In this document: positions 36,618 through 45,834 of the stretch, piece after piece | Layout: every line of letters starts with the position of its first letter | Numbering within the stretch: position 1 is the first letter of the stretch | NCBI GenBank assembly: GCA_022385805.1 | Contig: MU277672.1 | Span: 912,012 to 976,011, forward strand | DNA length: 64,000 nucleotides | From: Pilatotrama ljubarskyi | Lineage: Eukaryota > Basidiomycota > Agaricomycetes > Polyporales > Polyporaceae | Reading direction: 5' to 3' | Program-made: the position numbers and the translations under genes | The notes under the pieces: model-generated | Database searches by the model: none | Told to the model about the DNA's origin: nothing | Seen by the model: only the letters and a program-made list of their open reading frames with translations

Positions 36618-37910
36618 ATGAAGGTCTCTTTCTCATTGAAGGGCAAGGCCGCCGCCAAGCCAGCGGGCGAGGCGCCATCACTCAAACGTACTGCTGCCTT
36701 CGCATCTCTTGATGATGATGAGCCCATGGACGCTGCGCCGACGGCCACCGGGGACAAGGCGAAGGTGGCTGCGAACAAGCAGTTCATAGCGCAGAGCGTG
36801 GAAATGTCCAAGTCGATGAAGAAGAAGCTCGAGCAGGAGAAGAAGGTTGACTCTACCGTCTTCCAGTACGACGAGATATGGGACAAGATTCAGGAGGCGA
36901 AGCAGAAGCAGAAGGAAGCCAAGGAGGCGGACGCGAAGGAGCGCAAGGTAAGCCCATCGCCCTCGTGCATCCCAATTGCATCCTTCCGAGCGCTGATTTA
37001 CTGAAGATGTTTGCAGCCCAAGTACATTAGCGGGCTGCTTGCGTCTGCTGCTACACGACGGCTCGATCACTTGAGGGCTGAGGAGAAGATGATCCAGCGC
37101 GAACGCGAAGCTGAGGGTGACGAGTTCAAGGACAAGGAGGCCTTCGTCACTCAAGCTTACAAGGAGCAGATGGAGGAGCTCCGACGAGCAGAAGAAGAAG
37201 AGCGGAGACGCGAAGGTAAGCTGGCTACCTCGCACTACTCGTCCGTTCGGCGTACTCACTCCCCCACTTCAGAGGAGGAAAAGAAGAAGAAGAAAGGCGT
37301 GGGGACAGGAATGGCACACTTCTACCGCAAGCTGCTAGAAGAGTCGGAACAGCAGCACGAACAGACAGTCGCGGCGGCCGAGGCGTCGGTTCGAATAGGT
37401 CCCCAGGGCCCCTCGCAGAACCTCACCATTACAAAGCCACCGGAGTTCAAGCCTAAATCGGACGTGGAGTTGGCACAGCTGGCACGAGAACAAGGAAAGG
37501 AGGTCGAGCTCAACGACGATAATCAAATTGTCGACAAGCGCGAGCTGCTCTCTGCCGGGCTGAACCTCGCCGCCCCAAATACACGTCGTCTCGGCCTTCA
37601 TACCTCCACAAGGTCGAGGTCAGGCTCCGCCGAGCCTGCGCAGGTACACCGAGCTGTTGGGGTTGCAGCGAGTAGGCAAGAGATCAACGAGCGACGAGCG
37701 CGGGAAGTACAACGTCAGCTGGAGGAAGAGCAGGAGCGTATCAGGGCCGAGAAGGCAAGACAAGAACTGGAGAGTATCAACAGGGTGGTGGCGAAGCGGA
37801 ATAACGAGGAGTCGGTGAAGAGCGCGAGAGAACGATACCTAGAGCGCAAGCGGCGTCGACTGGAGGAGGCGGCCAAGGGAGAGGGCGAGGGTGGTCAGCC
37901 GGACTCATGA
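36618..37910 (+). CDS. NSRP1: NSRP1-like nuclear speckle splicing regulator (DUF2040)
   Basis: Predicted nuclear RNA-splicing factor of the NSRP1/CCDC55 family. Exon 1 (36618-36947) starts MKVSFSLKGKAA and holds the family signature DSTVFQYDEIWDKIQEAK. After the intron 36948-37016 come KYISGLLASAATRRLDHL and MIQREREAEGDEFKDKEAF, followed by VTQAYKEQMEEL; this block is the DUF2040 hallmark. A second intron near 37216-37271 precedes a Lys-rich run, GVGTGMAHFYRKLLEE, and a strongly charged helical C-terminus (RARE/EEEQERIRAEKARQ-like) ending at TGA 37908-37910. Length (about 390 residues) is in the family range. It is convergent with the kinase-like gene, 165 bp apart. Confidence 0.82.
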
Positions 37911-38075
37911 CGATCATTGCTAATTCCATTGCTATAGGATATTCGGACGTTATGCATCTTATGTACATTAGAGGCCTGCAGCAGGCCCGCGGGCACGAGT
38001 AGGCATATGTATCTGGCGAGTGATTACCATGGAGATACAGTAGGTAGCGTATTCTATGGCTATGGATTCTGGCAA

Positions 38076-39319
38076 TTAGTGAGGGCACTCCATCCGGAGC
38101 CGGGAGGGATGTATTCGAGCCACGAGGGCGTTGAAAGATGACAGCACCTGCTGTGCGGTAGGACGATGCTCGAAGCAATCGCGGAGCATAGGCTTGACTA
38201 GGGAGTGAAGTTCCGGGATGTTGTAACCTGTTAGCTGTCCAGCCATCAGTCGAATGGTCTCTGGAACTTCACGGCCAATCTCACCTCCATGGCGCGCAGC
38301 AAGAGAATACCCAACGCGTAAACGTCAACCTTGTAGGGATCGCTCCATTCGCCCCTCTCTAGTTCTGGAGGTATCTCTGTACCTCTTGGGCTGCACACAC
38401 GGGGCACGGCACTTCGATCGTATCGAGTGCTTAGCTCATAGTCGATGCACGCGTAGCGGCCCTTGTAGTCCGTGAGGATGTTGCGTAAGGAGATGTCTAG
38501 ATGTGCGATATGATGCGTATGCATGAACGCGATATGCTATGAGGTTGGATAAGATCGACCGCCCGGGAAGGTGAGAAGATCGAGGGGAGCTCACCTCTAT
38601 ACATTGACGCAAAGCATTCAGAAAGAGGCCGAGGTTGCATGGCGTGTGCGAAATCAGCTGTGAGGACCATTCTTCCATGACGATGAAGGCAAGCTTGTCC
38701 TTAGGTACTTCAATAAGGTCTACAACCGCTACGTCTGACATGAGTACGCTTCTCGGAACAGGGTGATGGATCTTACTTACGAATGCAGTGGTTCATGGGA
38801 TGGTTCCGCACGGATGGACTGGAAAGGTGCCGGATTACGTCGTATTCTCGACTATGCAAGTGTACGGCCTTGATAACGACCTTCGCACCCGTGGAACACT
38901 GCGTCCCGCGAAACAAGCGTTCAGGCTAAATAGATTAGAACGATGTGGGCGACACAGCATATCGAGGAAAGACAACATACCAGCCCGTCGTCCCGACATA
39001 GCTCGTTGTCATCCTGACCTCGACATGCCCGGATGTAGCCAGGAAGATCTTTGGATACAGGGTGGCCTTGGGAATCCAGACTAGCCCAGTACTCGTGGTA
39101 CCACTGCTTGACGTCTTTACAGGTGTCTAGCCGGAATCCCCGGCTCTCTATGATACACCGATACGCACACCAATACGGTGACACGCGTTTATTGATAGAA
39201 TCCTCATCCACGGACGATTCAGATGTGGAAGAGGATGACGAAGCATAGTCGCTGCTCGAGCTACCAGATGAAGATTGTGAAGTGCGACGGCGGTGACGCG
39301 GAGGGGACTGTGCTGCCAT
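38076..39319 (-). CDS. Protein-kinase-like protein with a degenerate DFG motif
   Basis: Kinase-fold protein of a type common in wood-decay basidiomycetes; function unknown. It starts at ATG 39319 with a Ser-rich head, then YWCAYRCIIESRGFRLDTC and the ACRGQDDNELCRDDGL segment. The N-lobe has GAKVVIKAVHLHSREYDVI with a candidate beta-3 lysine. The hinge is KLAFIVMEEW. The catalytic loop reads HIAHLDISLRNIL (HLD instead of HRD; Asp and Asn kept), and the activation site is CIDYELS, so DFG is replaced by DYE. The C-lobe includes GTEIPPELERGEWSDPYKVD and VYALGILLLRAMEV. Its end is ARIHPSRLRMECPH at TAA 38076-38078. It may be inactive or atypical; I cannot tell from sequence. Confidence 0.7.
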
Positions 39320-40204
39320 AGAATACGCGCTTGGTGGGGACGAGTCAGCACTCCCCGTAGGACGCTCTTAAGCCAACATGGCACTCGGGAGTAGAGAATG
39401 TTCTGCTGTATTTGGTGCGATGGCGGCGATAACAAGCCACTGGGCTATCCGGGCAACGGTGAGAAGTCGTGGAGGCAGGAGGACCCAAGGAGAGGGATCG
39501 CGCTATACGCCCGGAGCGGAAGATACCCAAGAAGTCGACGGGGATGACAGGATGGTAGCGCGACCATCGCAGAGTAGCGGACACTGTTACTCTTCCAGGA
39601 GCAGGAGTATACAGCTCAGTAATTGACCATACGTACAATGGCCCCGATAAGGCTGCAGGCGAGCCTGGTGTCCTACTGAGCCACGGTCACGCGGAACCGG
39701 GGCTGATGGGAATGAATGGCGACGTGCGGAATACGGAGCGTTGTCTTCAGTTTGACAGGCTGTTGTCGTGTTCTGCGCCCCTAGGAATCGAGACCATTGG
39801 GCGTAATCCAGAAGGAGATGTAGTACTCACACAGGAGGTATGCATCGAGGTCGGGTAGAGGGCGCCGCCCGAGCAAACCGAGAGAGTTCTGTGCCAATTC
39901 AGGCTAAGACTCTAGGACGTGCGGCATGGCAGGGCGTTCGACCTCGGAGGGCGGCGGAGAAAGTATGACCAGGAAATAAGCATCTGCAGAAAGTGGACAG
40001 AAGTTCCCATGAGCGTGTCGGAGGAACGACCGCCATCTTGTGCAGGCTGATGAACCGGGCGGAGGGAACGAGTGCGCGGAGGACAAGTTGCAGCGTGACG
40101 CATGTGGCACTGCACCAAACGCTCGTCCACAGCGCAAGCATCATATACGTGGGAATCTCGGCAAGCTTGTACTTTGCCATGTTCCTACACACGGCCGTGG
40201 TCTA
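39320..40204. other. 885-bp stretch without a recognisable gene
   Basis: Several overlapping short ORFs exist on both strands but none shows a family motif or joins into a longer product. It lies upstream of both the kinase-like gene (minus) and the RRM gene (plus), so it should contain their promoters. Confidence 0.45.
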
Positions 40205-40901
40205 ATGGAGGAAGGCACCAAGACCAAGAAAACCGTCTACGTCGGCGGCATCGGGGACGAGGTCGACGAGGCGGTCATCCTGGAGACATTCTCCACCTTC
40301 GGTAAGTGCCCGCTCTATCCTTCGCAATGTGTCACTCAACTGTTCTCGTGCTCAGGTGATATAATTGAGGTACAGATTCCGCCCGCCCCGACCAATCCTT
40401 CCAATCCAAATGGCAAGTAGGCCAGTGCACCGGTATCACTGCATTAATAGCTGACGTATCCATATGGCTGTAGAAGTGAAACATCGCGGCTTCGCTTTCG
40501 TCACGTATGCGTCTTCGGCAGATGCCCAGGATGCCATCGACAACATGGATCTCAACGAGCTCAATGGCCGTGTGCTAAGGGTCAATCTCGCTCGCCCTAT
40601 GAAGGGTCCTCTGCAGCCCCAAGGCAACAGAGCCAGTATGTCCAGCAATCCTCCAAGGATCTTCCGACAATGCTTACCTGCTCGTAATAGTTTGGGAGTC
40701 CGAAGAATGGCTCCAGAAGTACGTCAAGCCTCTCGGTCAAGCTGGAGGTCCGTTCGCGTGGTTGTCGGGCGAAATACGCAAGTGGCGCTCACGTTTCGTT
40801 TTACAGGTGCGGCTTTGCGAGCGAAGACAAGAGAGGGCAGTGGTGCTCCCAGCGAAGGCGACGCAGAGCACGAAGGCGACGAGAATGCCATGGAGGAGTG
40901 A
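40205..40901 (+). CDS. Cyclophilin-E-type RRM protein (no PPIase domain)
   Basis: Small RNA-binding protein of 155 residues in five exons (40205-40301, 40356-40412, 40474-40635, 40691-40747, 40807-40901; total 468 nt). The RRM begins [18 protein letters not shown] (RNP2), continues [11 protein letters not shown] and [15 protein letters not shown] (RNP1), and ends [16 protein letters not shown]. It is followed by [18 protein letters not shown], the linker found after the RRM of cyclophilin E/CYP33, and an acidic tail ending NAMEE. The isomerase domain of human PPIE is absent and the ORF ends cleanly. Intron 2 (40413-40473) starts with GC instead of GT; only that splice keeps the RRM frame. A role with the spliceosome is inference from PPIE. 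Confidence 0.78.
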
Positions 40902-41041
40902 CATGGCTATTTCATGCAGTCGCACGGAATGCCAAGACCTTGCGCGAATCGTCTCGCCTGTTAGAGTGCATGGTCGGATGTCTACTGGTACACTATATGC
41001 TACAGTACAAGCACAAACGTGCAACATGTCGTCGGAGCTCA

Positions 41042-41901
41042 TCAAGACTGGTATGACCCTGAGGGGTTAATCTCCGACTCCTCGAACTGAGCCCGCGCTC
41101 TCTTGATATCCTCCTGCATGAACAAAAGCTCCTCCATGCGAGCAAGCTTCTTTGCGTCTGCCGGCCGCGACAATGCCCTCCGGAGGTCCTCGATCGACAA
41201 ACGCGACTTCTTTCCACCTGCAGATGCGGTTTGACACTAAAATTGGGGACAGATGTATGTCAAGACACGCTAGGACAACCGGGCCAGTAATGGGACATAC
41301 CACATCCACGATATACTCAATGAGTATCTCCTCCATGACATTCACCGTATCATTCGCCGGGTTGCGGTCATCACCAAAACCGTACATGAGATTGCGCACT
41401 ATGGAGGATATCGTTAGTCTTCATAGCATGCGAGTGCGCGCCACACGTACACTCTTTCGTGAACATTCCCCTATAGCTCGATCCCTTCCGTCCACCCCGA
41501 CTGAACGCCCCCGCATCCCTGTTGTACGACGTAAACGTATATGTGGAGGGCACAGGCGGGCGAGGTGCGGCAGGCGGAGCAACTGCTGGAGTGGCAGTCA
41601 CAGGTGCGGGAGTCGCTGTTGTCGTAGTCTGCGTGGTTGTCGTTCCCGCAGGTTTCGGAGCAGTAGCAGGTGCCTGCTGGTGTTGTTGTTGCTGGGGATA
41701 GTAGCTGTATCCATGATGGTAAGGCCATGCGCCGTAGCTCGTCACAGCGGTGGGAGGGGCGTATGGCTGGTACGGTGTGGTTGGGTATGCGCCGGATGTT
41801 TGAGGGTGGCCATATGCGCCCGGTGTTTGTGGGTGGTAGCTAGCATACGGATATGTTGTCCCAGCAGATGAGTGCGGAGGGTAGTAAGACATGGCCGTCA
41901 C
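41042..41901 (-). CDS. TAF13: TFIID subunit TAF13 with a Pro/Tyr/Gln-rich N-terminal extension
   Basis: Histone-fold subunit of general transcription factor TFIID, expected to pair with TAF11. The start is ATG 41901 (or the nearby ATG at 41892, MSYYPPHSS). About 140 N-terminal residues are rich in Tyr, Pro, Gln, Thr and Ala. An intron then joins FTKE to LRNLMYGFGDDRNPANDTV, followed by NVMEEILIEYIVDV, a second intron, and GGKKSRLSIEDLRRALSRP with ADAKKLARMEELLFMQEDI and KRARAQFEESE, ending at TGA 41042-41044. The histone-fold core matches TAF13. The low-complexity extension is not part of the short human or yeast proteins. It is divergent from RRP4. Confidence 0.82.
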
Positions 41902-42215
41902 CTAAGGATATGCGTGAAGAGAGGAAACAAGTTCGAGTTCGAGATGACAGAGACAACGAGCGTTCAATTGAGCCCCGGATGAGCTCACACAACGCCCAGC
42001 CAAACGCCACGCGAGATCTCAGATCCAGATCTGCTCAATGCCGGATGCTGCTGGGCTCAACGCCGCCCTCGACTCTTGAGCTCCTTTACCTCGCCTAAGC
42101 TCTTATTCGACAGAAAACAGCACGGAGCTATTAACTGCCTTAGTATAACTCGACATAACGCCTGTTTACTCAGAAAGAAGCCGCTTGACACCGTTCAGCT
42201 CTTACCTCGGACGCC
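41902..42215. promoter_or_regulatory. Divergent promoter region, TAF13 / RRP4
   Basis: 314 bases between divergent start codons, no supported exon. Both promoters must lie here. Confidence 0.4.
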
Positions 42216-43441
42216 ATGATCACTTTCGCTTCATTCCCCTCGACTACCGAGGCTTCCGCGAGCTACGCGAACACGAGACACCACCCTGAAGTCGAAGATG
42301 ACATCGGAATGGAACTGGACGAGGACGACTTTGAGGAGAACATGCAGAGGCTCACCGTACCGGGCGAACCTATAACGTCCTCGCACGCCTTTATGCGGTA
42401 TGTAGACTTGCGGGACCAGTCGAAAATGGCTCTGACACGCTTTCGCTCACAGGGGCCATGGCACATTCGTGGATAATGAGGAAGTCATCGCCTCTGTAGC
42501 AGGCACCGTGGAACGCGTGAACAAGCTCATCACTGTGCGTGCAGTGCGGAGCAGGTACAACCCTGAGGTGGGGGACTTGGTAGTCGGGCGGATAACGGAG
42601 GTAAGCCTTTGGCATCTCCATGAACGCTATGTCTAATGCACCCTAGGTACAACCTCGGCGATGGAAGGTGGACGCGAACTCACGACAAGACGCTGTACTG
42701 ATGCTCTCATCAGTCAATCTTCCCGGAGGCGTGCAGGTTGGTTCCCTCTGGCGCACACGCATCGGCATACTCTGATGGATGGCCGTGTTAGCGTCGCAAA
42801 CTGGAGAGTGACGAGCTGCAAATGCGTACATTTTTCGAAGAAGGGGACCTGCTTGTGGCTGAGGTGCAGGCCTTCTTCGCCGATGGTGCCATGTCGCTCC
42901 ATACACGTTCCCTGCGATACGGGAAGGTACGTCGTCCGCATATACGCGCACGTTCGCCGTTCATCGTCTACCCAGCTGCGAAATGGACAGTTGGTGGCTG
43001 TCCCACCCATACTCATCCGGCGACTCAAGTCTCATTTCGTCGCCCTGCCTTGTGGCGTCGACCTCATTCTCGGGCTCAATGGATACATCTGGGTGAGCAA
43101 GCACGTCAAGGAGAGCGACCAAGAGGGAGAAGAGGGCTTCGACGCCGAAGCGGTCTACTCGAACAGAAATGACGTGAATCTCTTCTCATATAGTTGGTCC
43201 GTAGTGTGCCTCTGACCGTGTGTTGGACATACAGGAAATCGACGAGGCGACACGGATTGCCGTGGCTAGAGTCAGCAACATCATCAAGGTACTCGCGGCA
43301 CACTTTGTCCCGTTAACGGATACGATCCTACTCGAGGCCTACGAGTGGTTGGTCGAGCAAGAGAGCAATATCAAGGACTTGCTGGGTGATGAACTAGGAG
43401 AGAACCTCGTAGCGAGTCTCGGTGTCGGCACACGGCAATGA
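42216..43441 (+). CDS. RRP4: Exosome cap subunit RRP4 (S1/KH)
   Basis: RNA-binding cap subunit of the exosome (EXOSC2 homologue). It starts at ATG 42216. After an acidic N-terminus and [16 protein letters not shown], an intron leads to [20 protein letters not shown], then the S1 domain: [20 protein letters not shown] and [20 protein letters not shown], then [20 protein letters not shown] and [23 protein letters not shown]-like part gives [20 protein letters not shown] and [17 protein letters not shown]. The last exon is [12 protein letters not shown] to [11 protein letters not shown] at 43439-43441. Block order and length (about 320 residues) match RRP4; RRP40 is less likely because it lacks the SSVNLPGG segment. 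Confidence 0.88.
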
Positions 43442-43563
43442 TACATACGCGTCCGTGGGTCTTTCCGTCGTCCTCGTCTCCTTATTCCTACAGAGTGCAG
43501 ATGTGGCGTCGCCAAGATGAGCATACAGCAGGTTTCCGCAAGGCATCGGATGTGTAAAATCTC

Positions 43564-45408
43564 TCAATCCGAGTCAAAGTCTCCACCTCGACCCCCCTTC
43601 ACCTCCAAGTGTCGTGCGGACTCCATCATGTTCTTGATCTCATGCCACTGTAGGTTGATGACCTGTCGTTCATCCAACCAGTCCATGATGGCGTCCGCGT
43701 CGGTGAGGTCTTCTGGGGGCTGCTTGCCGGCGGCGTAGGCGACGCGTACGAAGCTTCGCCCTTCGCGCATCCCCTTCAAGCCCTCGACCTCGTCCTTGAG
43801 GGCGTGAAAGAGGTGATACTGTCATGCTGTCAGAAGCGTGCATATACAAGAAGTTAGACTAGTTGTTACCTCCCAGTGCGTGAATTGGTGATACGTGCGC
43901 GTCCTTTTCGCGCAGAAGCGGCCCAGATCGAACTGCTTAGGGAGTTTCTTGGACTCGTCTTCCTCGTCGCTGCTCGTTTCCTCTTCAGCGATGGACTGTA
44001 GATACAATTGAGTTGACGCAAGTCTGAACCAGTACCGGGGACGAACCTCAAAGGTCAGCTTGTCATACGGCTCTCCGCTGAGTCGCCCCTGCAGAGTCGA
44101 CTTCCGGCCACCCAGATTGCACGCTGCACATCCGAGCACCGTGAACTCTAGACTGTACACCTCGAGGACGGGGTACGTGTCAAGCGCTTTGCGAAAATTG
44201 GGGCGCCACGTTGAGCCCGCGACCAGCGAGTCTCGCATTCCGCTGAGCTTCCTCCGCGTAATTTGCAGCGGGACCGAGAAATACTGATCTGGAGAAGGCT
44301 TTTTCAGTTAGGTGAACAGGACATCAGAAACCAAGCGTACGCACTTCGCTGTAGACGTGTTGCAACGTCGCTTCGGTCGTCCGAGTCATGGACGGCCATG
44401 TGAACGAATAATTGGCAGACGATCTTGAAGTGATGTAGGAGGTCCTGGTAAGTATTCATGCTGAACTCCGCAGGCAGCTCGATGGCAGCCGCCGAGTCGT
44501 CCTCTACGATGAAGGTATCGTCCTCCTCAGCGTTATCGCCTCCATCGTCGTCAGAGTCCTCGCCAGAGCCTCTATGAGGTTTTGCGCCTGAAAATGGCTG
44601 GGCGATATCGTCGTCTTCTGAACCTGACGCCGACGACTCTGAATGGACAGATTCCCCACGTTTCCTTCCTGAGATTGACAGCTCAGTTAGGAATGAGGGG
44701 TCTAAGATAACAAACGTACGCTTCAGTTTCTCCAGGTTTTTCTGGAAAGCCGACCGCTTGTCTCTCGCACGTAACCGCGGCTCGATGATTCCTAGAACAC
44801 ATCAGCGACGTTTGCGCGCATGAGCAAGGACCATACATACTCTCTTCGTCCACCTCATCTAGTAGGTCAGCCTCATCCTCCACCGGAGAGGACGGTCGTT
44901 CTCCCTTGACAAGCTTACGTCTTCTTGGCTGCAGCTCCTCGAGCTCGTCGTCCGAGTCAAGCACCGTGGCGGGCATCTTCGCGGCGGCTCTCTTGCCCTT
45001 TCGCACGAATACTTCCTCTTCATCTCGATCCAGAGGTATGGGCGATATGGACTCGTCGCTATGGGCTCTTCTGAGGCGTTTCTTTCCCTTGCTGGCCAAA
45101 GAGGGCCGAGGAGCGATGTCCTTCTCGCTGTCGCTACTGCTGACCTCTACGACTTCACGCTCGAAACGGATTGCGCCGGCGTCACTACTTTGGCTGCCCT
45201 CATCCTCTTCAGGAACTTGTGAGGGTCCGGGGGCATTGTCATTCTCTGGACTGGCATCTCTGGTGCGCTTGCGCTTGCGGGTACGTCTTGGTCGGGTTGG
45301 CGAAGAGTGCACGCTGGGGCCAGGAGCTGGCGAGCTTGAGAAGAAGACGTCGAGCTTTTTCTGCGCAAGCCTCTTCGGAGTACCCGGTGCCTTGGACTTT
45401 CGGGGCAT
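43564..45408 (-). CDS. DUF4211 protein with an N-terminal PCNA-interacting (PIP) motif
   Basis: Predicted nuclear protein; no proven function for the family is known to me. It starts at ATG 45408 with MPRKSKAPGTPKRLA, followed at residues 16-23 by QKKLDVFF, a perfect Q-x-x-L-x-x-F-F PIP box. A long disordered, Ser/Asp/Glu-rich region with basic NLS-like runs (TRKRKRTR, KGKKRLRRA) follows. The C-terminal half has FIVEDDSAAAIELPAEFSM, LLHHFKIVCQLFVHMAVHD, LEFTVLGCAACNLGGRKSTL, GRLSGEPYDKLTFE, then HQFTHWEYHLFHALKDEVEG and WLDERQVINLQWHEIKNMME, the DUF4211 pattern. Stop at 43564-43566. It is divergent from the large gene at 45835. The PIP box suggests work at replication or repair sites, which is inference. 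Confidence 0.72.
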
Positions 45409-45834
45409 ATCATCTGACAGCCAGACGAAACAAAGCGTCTGAGCTGGAGCTGCTGCTGCTGCTGCAGGGTGTGGCCGGTGCGAGATGATCGAGTCGAGAG
45501 ACGCGGGCGCGTCCGCAGCGCCGCAGAGCGCCGCAGGCACGACGCGTCGGTGGCTGTGTCGCGCTCTCGAACACGTGGCTCTCAGCGTCTCACGCCGCGC
45601 TCAGTACTGTCAGGGTGCACTGTCCGCCTCCGCTGTGTGCTAGACCTCTCTCCTTCCCATCACGACCACGGCGGTCTACCCATCGCTCTCTTCCACCTCC
45701 GGCGTGACTATATATGCTATTGTAAACTCAGCTGTCATACGTCTGCGCAGACTTCTGGCTTAGCTCGCGGCAACTAGGCCTGTCTCCGTGTTGGTCCTAA
45801 CTAGAGCTGCTGGTACCTCGTTATAGGCAGGGCA
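45409..45834. promoter_or_regulatory. Divergent promoter region with a TATA-like element
   Basis: 426 bases between the DUF4211 gene and the large plus-strand gene. CTATATATGC at about 45708-45717 lies some 120 bp upstream of the ATG at 45835 and is a plausible TATA box for that gene. A CTG-triplet tract (about 45447-45465) lies just upstream of the DUF4211 start. Confidence 0.4.

Noticed and set aside
39345..40204. Small gene candidates upstream of the RRM gene
   Set aside because: Frames of 60-100 codons without motifs or consistent start and splice signals.
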